NCBI GenBank assembly: GCA_032622095.1
Contig: CP136066.1
Coordinates: 186,346,716-186,410,715 of the forward strand
Source: Siphonodentalium dalli
Taxonomy: Eukaryota; Mollusca; Scaphopoda; Gadilida; Siphonodentaliidae
Length of the DNA: 64,000 nt
Reading direction: 5' to 3'
A program made the translations under genes and the position numbers. The notes below the pieces were generated by a model. It worked only from the letters and a program-made list of their open reading frames with translations, made no database searches and was not told the DNA's origin. Position 1 is the stretch's first letter. Every line of letters starts with the position of its first letter. Below are positions 1 through 10,501 of this stretch, one piece after another.

Positions 1-109
1 TTTCACCTGTTCTGAAACAATCAGTGTGACAAGTTGACTGTGACACTGCAAGGAATATGTGACCCGCCATATCAAATCCAGTCGTAAGTCGGGATTTTTT
101 TACCCTGTG

Positions 110-176
110 CCAATGCATTCTCTTATATATGCGAGTCGACCATAGGTCGCCTCGCATATATAAGAGAATGCATTGG
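110..176. repeat. Shared hairpin module, copy a
   Basis: A 67-bp near-perfect palindrome with outer arms CCAATGCATTCTCTTATATA and centre GAGTCGACCATAGGTCGCCTC. Confidence 0.85.
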
Positions 177-401
177 CTTAACAATTTTTTATCATTTTTA
201 AAAAATAAATATTTCTTACAATTTTTAGGACATAAAATAAAAAACATCCATTACCCTGCAGGGAGCCCCACACATATATAGAAGCATATAGAAGAGTGTC
301 GTCTGCTCATGTTTGTCTGGGGCTCTGTATGGGTGAAATAATAAAATTGTTAAAGAATACAAGAAAAAATTATTAAAATTGTAAAAAATTGTCAGGCCAA
401 T

Positions 402-466
402 AATGCATTCTCTTATATATGCGAGGCGACCTATGGTCGACTCGCATATATAAGAGAATGCATTGG
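402..466. repeat. Shared hairpin module, copy b
   Basis: The same palindrome as 110-176, with centre GAGGCGACCTATGGTCGACTC, the reverse complement orientation of the first copy. Confidence 0.85.
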
Positions 467-573
467 CACAGGGTAAAATATCCCGACTTACGACTGGATT
501 TGATATGGCGGGTCACATATAAGCTTTTTACAAAGAATGACTTAAGACAGATGTTGATTCCATTACAACTCAC

Positions 574-730
574 CTTTCAGTGCCTCATACACAGCAAAGT
601 CGGCCAATGAAATTGTGTTGCCGACCAGGTAAGTAATTGGGGTAAGCACTTTGTCCAAATATTGTACTGCCTCCCAGAAATCAGTGTCACATGACATCTG
701 TGTCCCAACAAAGGACAACCAATGGTCAAC
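574..730 (-). CDS. EPRS: EPRS coding exon 4
   Basis: A 157-bp exon with acceptor TTTTTACAG and donor CTGAAAG|GTGAGT. It encodes VDHWLSF at the start and YLVGNTISLADFAVYEALKG at the end, the C-terminal helical part of the GST-like domain. It leaves in phase 1. The next exon must lie left of the window, because 1-573 is filled by a hairpin MITE and shows no further exon. Confidence 0.9.
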
Positions 731-3700
731 CTGTAAAAATCAAACAAATATAAAAAATCTAACAAACCCTTTCAGTTTTAGTTAAGATATAAGCAAAGAT
801 ATGTCCCATATGGACCCCCATTCTAAATAATAATATGACCAAATAGTATTTAAAACTTTCTATCAGCAAGTAATTTGAATTTTCTACAAAGCAAAACACT
901 AACTGACTAATATCTTGTCTAGCGAAAGTCATTGAAATAAGTTTTTTTTTATAAAGCGACTTTCTGAATAAGTTACAGATCATCAGATGAAAAGTTTCCT
1001 TCAAATTAAAAACAGTTTCTGTTATTATAATTGGTCTAGATGCTGATTTAAGTAGAAGATCCATTCCATTTGTTCGCTACCCCAAATTTTAACAAGAATA
1101 TCGCTAGAGTATGACAAAATACGCCTGTGGTAATTCCAACAAAGGGCCATAACTCTGGTGAAAATTGGCAAGCGGAATCCAAATTCCAACTTGACCTGTA
1201 TTTTGGGCTAGTAAACTCACGCACCAAATTTCATTCCTTCAGACTTACTAAAGTTTTCATCCGTAAAAAAAAAAGCAAACGAACGGACCAATAACTTAAT
1301 ACGTACCTCAGTCCTTTCAAGAATCGATGACCCATAAAGACCAGCATCAGGATAAAGTCTGCACAGATATCGGGCTATTGAGAAACCATTTGTGAATACT
1401 GTATCACTGTAAGATGTACAAAAAATATTACAAAATAATATGTCTCATCTTTCCGGCTATATAAATTAAAACGCTGGCTCCATCCACACAACAATTTCGC
1501 AAGTCAAATTTAAGCAAATATTATTATAATTAGATAACACGAGTTAAAAATTTGATAAAAAAAGACTCAACATATTTTAATAAGGCCAAGATATAATGAA
1601 TCTTAGTCCAAGTTTCTTTCGGCAAAATCAGCTTGTGATATTGGTAGAGCGAAATGCTTGGTTACGCCGAAGACCATTCCCATTAGTTTTATTATGGCGG
1701 ACTTTACGCGACTTACGGACTTATTATAGCGGAATTTGTCATCAAATAAAATCAAACTTATCCTACATATCAGCATGGAATGATATAATTATCAGAAAGA
1801 GTGATATATTACAGTCACAATGATGTATTTTTATAAAACCTTTATATTAAAATAAGCACAGAATGTGTCATGCAAATAGAAGTAACCATGTATTCTATCA
1901 TCCTCTCATTTGCTATGTTTAAATTTTCAAAAAGACCCGACTTCATCCAAGTCTATTTGGCACATTCGGATTTTCACTGACAACAATTCTGACTCAGTGA
2001 CAGATTGAACACAGCCAACACATGAACGCATGGACAGTAGTTTTGTTCCAATATTCTATCGCTGTTAGAAGGTTTTTAAATGATAAGTGGTGCCATTACT
2101 GGTTTGTTAAAAAAAATTTTACACTGAACATCTCACGTTGAATGTCTTTTAAAACTTATTTTCCATTTAGCACTGTTTAGCATGTTATTTTGTTTTCAAT
2201 TAGCGACCACATTTTTTAATGCAAATGGAATGACAGAATAAGCCGAGTTCACTTCGTGAGGTCAAACAAGTTCGTAATATATTGAAATAATGTCAACATT
2301 GCGACTAAATATATTTTTCACATTAAATAACCGCTTTCAATTGACAACTGTTGTGAAGTTGAGAACAAATATCATGTTTTTTACATAATAAACACGTTGA
2401 TTGTCACAATTATGGTATTTCATCACATTTATTGGTGGTTTACGTTAGCGGGTCAATAACACTTAAAGTATGATATAAGACACTATACCAATGGATCTGA
2501 AATGTAAACTAGCATCTGCATCTACCGATATATCTAGCTAGTTAAAAGTGGGAGGAAACTTGGACAAAATGAATCTGTGTTTCTGGTAACATGTCCAAAA
2601 TAAATTGGGGCGGATATGCATTTTATTTCTATTTTTCATTTCATTTCGCAAAATTAATCCTATGAACGAAAAAAATAATGGATCCATTTCAATGAAATGC
2701 ATACACAGATAAGACATAGAACATTAAGATTAAATTAATTATATAGTAATGGAAATGTAGAATGGTTATGTCCAGTTTAACAATGACGATTGACATAAAC
2801 AAATATGATAAAAAATGGCAAAATCATTTGAGTATTTGAGACTGAGGCAGGCAGGTTACAGGAAATGCGCCTACATTTTATTTTGACCTAATACTCAAGA
2901 TCTGCATCTGTTAATGAAATTTAAAAAGATCAAATACCTATCCACAGCCAATTCATTCCTCTCTCCATATTCCCAAAGGACAGGTTTCTTGGCAAGTCTG
3001 AGATATTCGGCTGTCAACAGGGAAACTGAAAATAAAAAGGATCAGGCTAGATAAGGCGTTAAAATCATTTTGCCTACACAATAATATACTGCCTAGGTGA
3101 AATAGAGTTCACTAACTCTCTTAATTATCATGTTGTCATAAGAGAACAAAATATGTTTTGCTTAACCCTTTCAGTGCCAGGGGCCGATCTCATCGGCCCT
3201 AATTTACGGTCTTTAAAATCGGCCCTAAAATAAATTTTTTATTTAACAAATTTTGGGTTGAATTTATTTTAGGTATGCTTAAGCATGCTATAGCGAATTT
3301 AAAAACAAACTGGATAAAACCTTAGGGGCATGTTATAACACAAAACTATCACCAAGTATTCATAGTAATAATTTTGATGCCCATGAAAAACGTAAGATTC
3401 CCTGGCACTAAACCTACAAAATAAGTCTGTTAAAGAATATACTAGTAAGACAAAATTATTAAAATTGTAAAAAATAATAACAAATGATGAAAAATTGTTA
3501 GACCAATGCATTCTCTTATATATGCGTCGACTCGCATATATAAGAGAATGCATTGGCACAGGGTATATGGGTTGATACAAAAAACGGACCTGGCACTGAA
3601 AGGGTTAAAACAAGTCAACATATTTCTAGGATAGGTAAACTGTATTGTTTCTGTAACAGACTACCTAGTCTCTTTTATATGTAAATATTAAAAATATATT

Positions 3701-4435
3701 AGAAAGTCATTATTATTTTCTAGTTTTGTTGATATATGTTGTCATTGATTCAAATGACTTACAAGCTTTGCCCAACGGGGCTCATCTTGGTCTGATGACC
3801 TACATTCATGCTATGCCAACTACAGATGGCACAGTATAGAACAGTTAATTGTCGAGGGTTTACAGGGCCAAATGCTTTTGGCCGCCTATTGTAATTGATA
3901 AGTTATACTAGTATAGTATAAAAAGAGTTTTGGTTTGGGTTTCCCGACTAACCCTATTTTTTGCATGCCACCCTAAAAATCTCTCCGCCCCACCAGCAAA
4001 AAGAAATATAATCGTGTATCATACAGGTACGAACCACCGAAGTATGTTACTGGTACAAATTATTGTAAGTACATGCATCCACTGTTATTGGAGTGCATAA
4101 TGAACACAAGCAATATAAAACTTCCAGTTTTACGCACTTATATTTCACAAATGCGAGCATGCAGAATCCAAACAATAAATAAGAATGTCAAACAAACAAC
4201 CTTTTCAAGAAATTTTCAAAGCCAATCATTATGATGATTTAAACAAGCTTGAAGTTTGGTGTAGCGCCAATTCCCCAATATCGAAAGATAAATTGTTCTT
4301 TTAATTTGACAGAGACTTCATCGGCGACCCGGTCACTGTGATACTGGTAAGAGAAGTTGTAGACATAGACTTACCATGAAAAGTATCGTTTTTAAGTGCA
4401 TAGACACTGATACACCGCACAAACAAATTACACAT
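574..4435 (-). CDS. EPRS: Glutamyl-prolyl-tRNA synthetase, N-terminal GST-like part (partial gene)
   Basis: Four coding exons on the minus strand (4375-4435, 3025-2938, 1406-1307, 730-574) join in frame through GT/AG introns to encode the start of a bifunctional glutamyl/prolyl-tRNA synthetase. That enzyme charges tRNA with Glu and Pro in the cytosolic multi-synthetase complex. The visible part is only the GST-like interaction domain. Segments read SLLTAEYLRLAKKPVLWEYG, DTVFTNGFSIARYLC, LYPDAGLYGSSILERTEVDH, WLSF and YLVGNTISLADFAVYEALKG. They follow animal EPRS closely, including the GLYGS...ERTE-DHWL and YLVGN-LSLAD signatures. The gene continues past position 1, so both catalytic domains are outside the window. 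A GST-like domain also occurs in related synthetases and AIMP proteins, but this spacing fits EPRS best. Introns hold a hairpin MITE (3166-3604) and other repeats. Confidence 0.88.
1100..1290. repeat. Degenerate dispersed repeat (gggccataactctgg type)
   Basis: Contains AAGGGCCATAACTCTGGTG and a run of A, in an EPRS intron. Related wording occurs at 7560-7910 (aaaaaggggcataa). The rest of the intron 1407-2937 shows nothing I can assign. Confidence 0.4.
1307..1406 (-). CDS. EPRS: EPRS coding exon 3
   Basis: A 100-bp exon with acceptor CTTACAG and donor ACTGAG|GTACGT. It encodes SDTVFTNGFSIARYLCRLYP then DAGLYGSSILERTE. The GLYGS and ERTE motifs lead into the DHWL of the next exon exactly as in animal EPRS. 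It ends in phase 0. Confidence 0.9.
2938..3025 (-). CDS. EPRS: EPRS coding exon 2
   Basis: An 88-bp exon with acceptor TTTTATTTTCAG and donor GATAG|GTATTT. It encodes SLLTAEYLRLAKKPVLWEYG followed by ERNELAVD, matching the first beta-alpha unit of the EPRS GST-like domain. It enters in phase 1 and leaves in phase 2. Confidence 0.85.
3166..3604. mobile_element. piggyBac-like MITE, CCCTTTCAGTGCCAGG termini
   Basis: TTAA at 3162-3165 and 3605-3608 flank inverted ends CCCTTTCAGTGCCAGG and CCTGGCACTGAAAGGG. A shortened copy of the shared hairpin is at 3503-3556. A paralogous fragment occurs at 23803-24112. It lies in EPRS intron 1. Confidence 0.88.
3609..4374. other. EPRS intron 1 remainder
   Basis: AT-rich sequence with no exon or clear repeat boundary that I can support. 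Confidence 0.4.
4375..4435 (-). CDS. EPRS: EPRS coding exon 1 (proposed start)
   Basis: Sixty-one bases encode 20 residues beginning MCNLFVRC and end at a consensus donor, CATG|GTAAGT, in phase 1. That phase matches the next exon, which starts with the last two bases of a codon. The N-terminus is not conserved enough to prove the start codon. The open frame extends upstream to another ATG at 4642, so the start is a choice. A second ATG at 4366, reading MSTTSLT, looks like an EPRS N-terminus but has no donor in the right phase that keeps its length. Confidence 0.55.
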
Positions 4436-4764
4436 GAAGCACAAGTTACCAAAAATACATTTCAATTGATGCTCAATGAGTCTAAAAAGGGGTCTTCCAC
4501 CAGAAAAAAACATACAGCTCTGGGGGAAAAATCTGGGACAAACATGAAACATGAACTTTACAACAAGGTGATAAATTTTGTTTCGCCTAATGTTATGCGG
4601 AATAAAGTAGTAAATATTTACATTTGTGCGTAGGTCAACCATTGTTTTCTCTGAAATGTTACAGTCGATGTGGTTGGAATTTTCAACAATCTTAGTTCAT
4701 TGCTACATTCTTCCAATGTGGATAGTGTTTGGATACTAACTTATCATTTTTATAAGTCCACCGC

Positions 4765-5143
4765 ATAATAAACATACATGTACGATTATTAAAATTGAGG
4801 TAAAATTCCCACCTGTATGATCGTTAATTGGCCCTGTACGTTTATTAAATTAACCAAAAGAAATAATTCACCAATCTTAAATTGTGTTATTCATAAAGAA
4901 ATGAAATCTGATTGTTGACAAACAGTTATCAGCACACTGCAGATTCACAGACCTGGCTATCCATTGAAACTAATTCTGTCACATGGCATCAGTAAACCAG
5001 TCAGATGGTGTGTTTTGTGGGGATGTATGGTACTAATAATTCCAGTCTGTACGTTTATTCCGCCCTGTACTATTATTCAGTTACGCGACATCTTCCAACC
5101 TGTACTATTATTCCACCCTGTACTTTTAACAGGCACTCAAGAG
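4765..5143. mobile_element. Element of the TACTCT..GTGCC family, left-edge copy
   Basis: The right end GGCACTCAAGAGTA (5132-5145) and repeated CTGTACTATTATTC phrases mark it. The right part, 4955-5143, is the near-exact reverse complement of 63841-64000. The left boundary is degenerate and approximate. Confidence 0.6.
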
Positions 5144-5543
5144 TAGATGACTTGAATGAAAGCTGCCTCATGGCAAGTTGATATTCGTAAGTGTCTACAG
5201 CTACGCTTGATATATTCCCAAACAGACCCATTGCTCTTTTGTGGATGACGGCTTGCAAGGGTAGGAGTCCAGATACCGGTAGTATATACACAGAGACAAT
5301 GGCCACGTTACTCGGTAGAGAATTAGTTGTCTAGAAATCTGCCTATGGTGCATCTTCAGTTGATCAAGAGTCTTCCCAGATGGTAGAGAGAGTTCTAGTC
5401 CATATTATGTGTATAAGGGTAAGATGAATCTTCAGAATAATTCAAATGATGTGTCAGGGTCGACACCATGCTCACCATGTAAGCCGACTCGAGTCACTTT
5501 CTTAACGTTTTCCTCAACTGATGACTTAGCCTGGTTACATGTA

Positions 5544-6553
5544 CAGTAAAACCTCTCCAAACCAGACCCTCTATAAACCGAATCCCTCTCTATACCGGTC
5601 AAATTGTCCGGTCCCGAATTCACCCAAGTGCATTCTCACTAAAAATTACCTCTGTAATCCGGAAACTCTCTATTCCGAACATCGGACGTTTTTTCTAGTC
5701 CAAAAGTGAACGAATACATTAATTTTTACCTCCAAAATCCGAACGCAGAAAGCGATAGCAACCGCACGCAAGTGCGGTAGATTGGACAAACTTGATGCTG
5801 AACTCGTGTTGGCTTGGGTGCCCGGGATAGTCGAAAAGATTGAGTGATCTTCTCCTTCACCCTTTAGTGTATAGACTGGTGATCCTTTATAAGTTTAAAT
5901 ATCTAGTCTATACATTCAACTCCGAGTGGCCATTTTCGTGACGGCTCATTCGTTCTGATATGTTGATTAAAATTGTACTGGTGACAATGTTTAGCTAATT
6001 AGTGTTTAGTTTTGACAGTGGTCGTAAAAATAAGAGTCCAATTCAGCACAAAGATTGATGTGAAAACAAAATTTCAGTGCTGTAATATCCGTGAAGTCAC
6101 CATTGTTCACTCAATGTGTTAAATAAGCATTCAGTTATCTAATCAGACACCTGTTGTTATAACCCGATTCAAAGCGGTCGCCGAACAAAACACCGCAAAT
6201 TAATCGGTACGATTATTCAAGAGTACGATTCTACTATACTGACGATGTGACATTTTTAAGCGACATTTTCAATCATCGTAACATTTGTCGTTTCCATGTT
6301 TCCTGTTTTATCTATACATGTTGTATATCTTAATATACCATGTTTTTAATTCTTATTATAACATGATGTTTTATCTATTGTTATTTATATTTGATTCGGT
6401 ACTTTATTGAATAAATTTTAATTAATCAATAATGAATCAGTTGTGCTTCGACAATGACGTCAATACATTCCGATCGTAGTGCTATTTTCTATAAACCATA
6501 CACCTCTCTAATCCGAACAGAAGGGCTGGTCCGAAGGGTGTTCGGTTTTACTG
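5544..6553. mobile_element. Non-autonomous Tigger/pogo-like element
   Basis: The 1010-bp element begins CAGTAAAACCTCTC and ends GGTTTTACTG, flanked by TA on both sides (5542-5543, 6554-6555). Subterminal repeats of CTCTCTAATCCGAAC type resemble Tigger/pogo ends. No transposase frame remains. Confidence 0.82.
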
Positions 6554-6880
6554 TAGTACGTGTGACTCCCATGTGAGGTGTGTTACTTTCAACTGGCATG
6601 TTAACGTTGTCGATATTCCACTCAAATTCATCGTCAGCATGGGGCCTTCCTATTTTGACTTGCAAGATCACACTTTTCTTCTGTTGGAGTAAATATCCTT
6701 CCATTCTGCTGTAGTCAAAGCAAATGTTAATAAGTCTCTGCAGTTTGACTGGGTCATTACTCATTAGTCTAGAGTAACGTCATCTACACAGTTAGGTGAT
6801 GTTACGATGTTACATAGTGGGTTCCGTTTGAGCAGAATCAGATGATTGATTTGAATTATGTTACTATTACTAGTATCTAT

Positions 6881-6910
6881 GTTATTATTATTATTATTAT
6901 TATTATATAT
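6881..6910. repeat. (ATT)n microsatellite
   Basis: About nine ATT units followed by AT-rich sequence. Confidence 0.8.
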
Positions 6911-7448
6911 TTATGTTACATGTTATACATGTATATACATGTACATATATATTTTGAAAAAAACAAAACGGAAGATACATTGACAGAACACAACGCGCAT
7001 CTTAATCGAGACTCTTTTATCGAATGAGTTGCGGATGGCGCAAGGATATAACTATATAACTATGCGCCGTACGCAACGAGTTTGATAAAAGATTCGAGAT
7101 TATGATGCAAGTTGTGTTCTGTATTTATTCTACACCGTTCAGTCAGATAAGTTCAATCCATGAATGTCACCTTCATTGTTACTCTTGCTACCTTTATTGT
7201 GATTTAAATCTGACAAATAACCAGTATTTATGGAGGGATCACCGGAAGCGGATGATCGACGTAATGTATGTCATCTTTCTTGGCGACAACATCAACAAGA
7301 ATAGTTCTGGCTTGTATTCCACTAGAGGTATACACTAATATGTATTCAATGGCAGGGATTCCGTTGAATACATGCGACTCACGTCAATGGGTGTGGAATA
7401 AAAACAATTTATCGCTGAATTTATGACAGCATGTGTGAGTTAGCAAGG

Positions 7449-7545
7449 CTTTATACTCTTGTGTGCCAAATAGAAGTGCAGGGCAGAATATAAGTACAGG
7501 GTTGAAACTTCCGACAAAACTAATAATGGTTCAGGGCAGATTAGA
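7449..7545. mobile_element. One end of a TACTCT..GTGCC family element
   Basis: Reads TACTCTTGTGTGCCAAATAG followed by repeated GTACAGGG phrases, like the left end of the copy at 31702. The opposite end is not found. Confidence 0.5.
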
Positions 7546-7559
7546 AGTACAGTTGAAGT

Positions 7560-7915
7560 TGAAAAAGGGGCATAACAATGATTTCTAGTTGAAAAAGGGG
7601 CATAACAATGATTTCTAATTAAAAAAAGTGACATATATCCTTCAAAAATCATTGGACCGTGACCAAAGTCGAACTTAGCCTGCGTCTTTTAAAATGTGAA
7701 CCACGTATATACCAAGCATCAAGAAATTCTGTTTAATATTACTCAAGTTACTATCCGGATAACCCGAAAACAGAGATTTCTAAGTCGAAAAAGGGGCATA
7801 ATTCTGTCAAAAATCACCGGACCATGACCATATTCGAACCTGACCTGCGTCTTCAAAATGTGATACACATATACCCACATACCAAGAAATTCTGTTGAAT
7901 ATTGGCATTACAATG
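7560..7915. repeat. Two diverged direct repeats of about 220 bp
   Basis: GAAAAAGGGGCATAA, then GGACC.TGACCA, CCTGCGTCTT.AAAATGTG and AAGAAATTCTGTT recur in the same order starting near 7560 and 7787. Two shorter copies of AAAAAGGGGCATAACAATG sit at 7561-7610. Confidence 0.65.
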
Positions 7916-8019
7916 TATAATATTTTTGCTAAAGTTATCATCCAGACCAAACAAGGAATGAGACGGACATGCAGATGGAATGACACAGCTGATTACAATA
8001 GTCCTCCGAAAAAAAATTG

Positions 8020-8034
8020 GGGGGGGGGGGGGGG
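8020..8034. repeat. Poly-G tract
   Basis: An uninterrupted run of about 14 G. Confidence 0.85.
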
Positions 8035-8631
8035 ACAAATATGTACCCCCAACGAACCCCAACCCCTTTTCCCAACTCCCACCATTGATGTTCTGATTGA
8101 AGTTATTCTCAATCTCACGTTTCAGTAAACTTTCACACTTTTTATATTTTCGACTCTTCTCAGTCACAGACTCACGCCTCTCTAATATGTGCGTCAGTTA
8201 TAACCTCACTACCATACCTATTGATGGGTTGTTCTTATCTATAGTGATCGTCACTGCCATTTCTGTGTGGACAGGGCTGGTAGCCTAAAGTTGTCGAAAA
8301 TGCAACTTTGATGACAAACAACGTGTGGAAATTGCCACTTCCGGATGATGAAACAATGTTGCATAAAAAAAGTTCGCGGCGTTTTTAAACGAAACGAACC
8401 AATAGTTTATTTACCGGAAAATATAAAATTTCAACCCAACAGGCAGCCGCTGTTCAGTGTGGCGTAATTTCCTCACAAAATCAATCAACTGCATGATAAT
8501 TATATTTCTCACCAGTAGAACCAAACAGTTCTCTTTAAATTTTACTTTCAATTCATTAAAACTAAAAATATGCAGTATCTTACTTTAAAAGTGAGTATAA
8601 AACTTTATTTGATTTGAGGGGCATGCATCTC

Positions 8632-8762
8632 AATATGCCATTCTGATAACAGGTCCCCATAACAAACATTTACCCCACCCCCAATAATACTAATTCTATA
8701 GAATTAATTATTATTGGGCTTGTGGTAGATTTTTGATCTGGGGACCTGTGATTATGACCTAT
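8632..8762. repeat. Imperfect foldback
   Basis: ACAGGTCCCCA near 8652 pairs with TGGGGACCTGT near 8740, and CCCAATAATA with TATTATTGGG, around a centre at TTCTATAGAATTAA. Confidence 0.55.
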
Positions 8763-9036
8763 ACATGACCATTTCGATAAGAAATAAGAATTTGACGATA
8801 TATTATAATCTCGAATCACTTCCAGGAGATGTAATAAAAATTGCACAAATTATAGTTAAGGTATGGTTCATGCCTTTTTTGTATCTCAAGTTACAATTTT
8901 AGGCCAAACTCGAATATTTTCCCACTTTCTTTTTTGTCAAATATTAAACGTTTTAACATATTTTATTAAAAAAATATCTTCGAACCATAATATAGGTTGG
9001 GCATTTTCAATAGTTCGAAAGCTTGAGTTTGCATTT

Positions 9037-9119
9037 GTCAATGAGGGCCGTAATGGGGAGGCCCATGCAGTACAACAATGTTGTACTGCATGGGCCTCCC
9101 CATTACGGCCCTCATTGAC
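9037..9119. repeat. Perfect 83-bp palindrome
   Basis: Two 41-base arms, starting GTCAATGAGGGCCGTAATGG, are exact inverted copies around a single base. No mismatch is seen. Confidence 0.9.
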
Positions 9120-9336
9120 TGTTGTAACAACATGAATTCGGGTCCTATATGGGAGCCATTGAATTCGTTTTAGGCAAAATCGATGAGTTTTTTTCCAATG
9201 AATCGTTGTGGATATTCCGCAAAGAAATTCGCTCCCTGGCTCCCATGCATGCCTCTTGGTAAATCAATTTGCTATATAACAGGTTTGAACTAAGTGGGGT
9301 TATTCACCCAGCATACATAAATACATACCATATATG

Positions 9337-9699
9337 GCCGAAGGGGTTACTCTCACCAAAAAAAGTGCTGAAGGGTACACAGGTTTTGAAAATGTGCTGA
9401 AGGGTATATAGGCCTACACAGGTTTTGAAATCTCGTTTTAAAATCCTAAATGACGTTTAGGTTTTGTATCTGCCATGATTTATGTTAGAGAATAATTTTT
9501 TACGTTCCAATGAACATTAAAATGAACTGAAAACTAACTGCTTATGGGTGCCAGACTTTCAGAAACACAGTTAAAGTAACTGTCTTATAGAGCCGACCAT
9601 GCAACCCCACATGTGTACATGTACCATTCAGCACATTTTGAAACCCTGTGTATATATATACCCTTCAGCACTTTTTTTGGTGAGAGTGACCCTTTCAGC
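9337..9699. mobile_element. MITE with GGTTACTCTCACCAAAAAAA termini
   Basis: Left end GCCGAAGGGGTTACTCTCACC is an imperfect inverted copy of right end GGTGAGAGTGACCCTTTCAGC, followed by subterminal AGTGCTGAAGGGTA in both arms. Length is 363 bp. Confidence 0.75.
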
Positions 9700-10501
9700 T
9701 ACAATATGGGATCGACGGTGCACGACAATGGTCACAAATGGTGTACCGTGATGGGCGTGGTATAGTGATAGAAGTGGTGTTGATCAGCAATACTGGATAA
9801 ATATTCTGTCGTGGTGGTGGTGTTGTTGCTTTAAAGACAAAGACATGCCAACTTGATCAATTCGGCGTTTATATTGCATGCACGTCATATAAAACGACCA
9901 GTGTCCCAACCCACACCAATATATAGGCATATATACATGTGTCCATGCACATTTATGACCGTATATAATATTTAGGTCGGAGAATAATATACAGCCAATA
10001 CATGCATGCAATGGAATGGCCGCTTATTAAGAAGAGAAGTAAACTGGCAACGAAAGACATACATATGGTTGAAATATAGCTAATTATTTATCAGATTAAA
10101 CAATGGTCGCATTTGCACAACATAAACATTATATATTATAATATAACATACAATAAATATACAGCTATAACGAACATAATGTGGTTTTACTGGTATTTAA
10201 TATAAATTAACCTCTGCACGAATCGAGACAAACGTGGCGTATTTAAAGCTCCGCCAAGGATGCACCTGGTAATGTCAATTTAAAATAATGGTGTACCATG
10301 CAAATATCCACCTGAGGCTGAGTCCTGATATGCAGTGAAAATGCTATAGAGTGATTAGAGTCCTCTTTTGTTCTGTTGGTTTCTTCGGCAATTATGCACG
10401 ATGGGTCACGTTCGAGATATTTGCATTGAGGACTATTATGTTGAAGCGACACTATACGATATGCCGGTCATGTATAGTAATTAGGCCAATGGCGGAGCTT
10501 A
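9700..10501. other. Intergenic, 3' of the 442-residue gene
   Basis: AT-rich sequence without a supported gene, RNA or repeat boundary. Confidence 0.4.

Larger units (their letters stand above)
58..517. mobile_element. Hairpin-bearing MITE with TGTGACCCGCC termini
   Basis: Inverted ends TGTGACCCGCCATATCAAAT and their complement enclose 460 bp flanked by TA on both sides. Two copies of the shared hairpin module lie inside (110-176 and 402-466). The element fills the EPRS intron at the left edge. The TA flank suggests a Tc1/mariner-type insertion; the ends differ completely from the piggyBac-like elements with the same hairpin. Confidence 0.75.

Noticed and set aside
110-176. Hairpins as microRNA genes
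   Set aside because: The arms are near-perfectly complementary and highly repeated within transposons, unlike conserved miRNA precursors. Small-RNA data would be needed.
4301-4366. Alternative EPRS start reading MSTTSLT
   Set aside because: It looks like an EPRS N-terminus, but no GT in the right phase joins it to exon 2 without losing most of it, whereas 4375 has a perfect donor in the correct phase.
4376-4633. 85-codon plus-strand frame
   Set aside because: It lies opposite EPRS exon 1 and its 5' UTR and has no recognisable domain.
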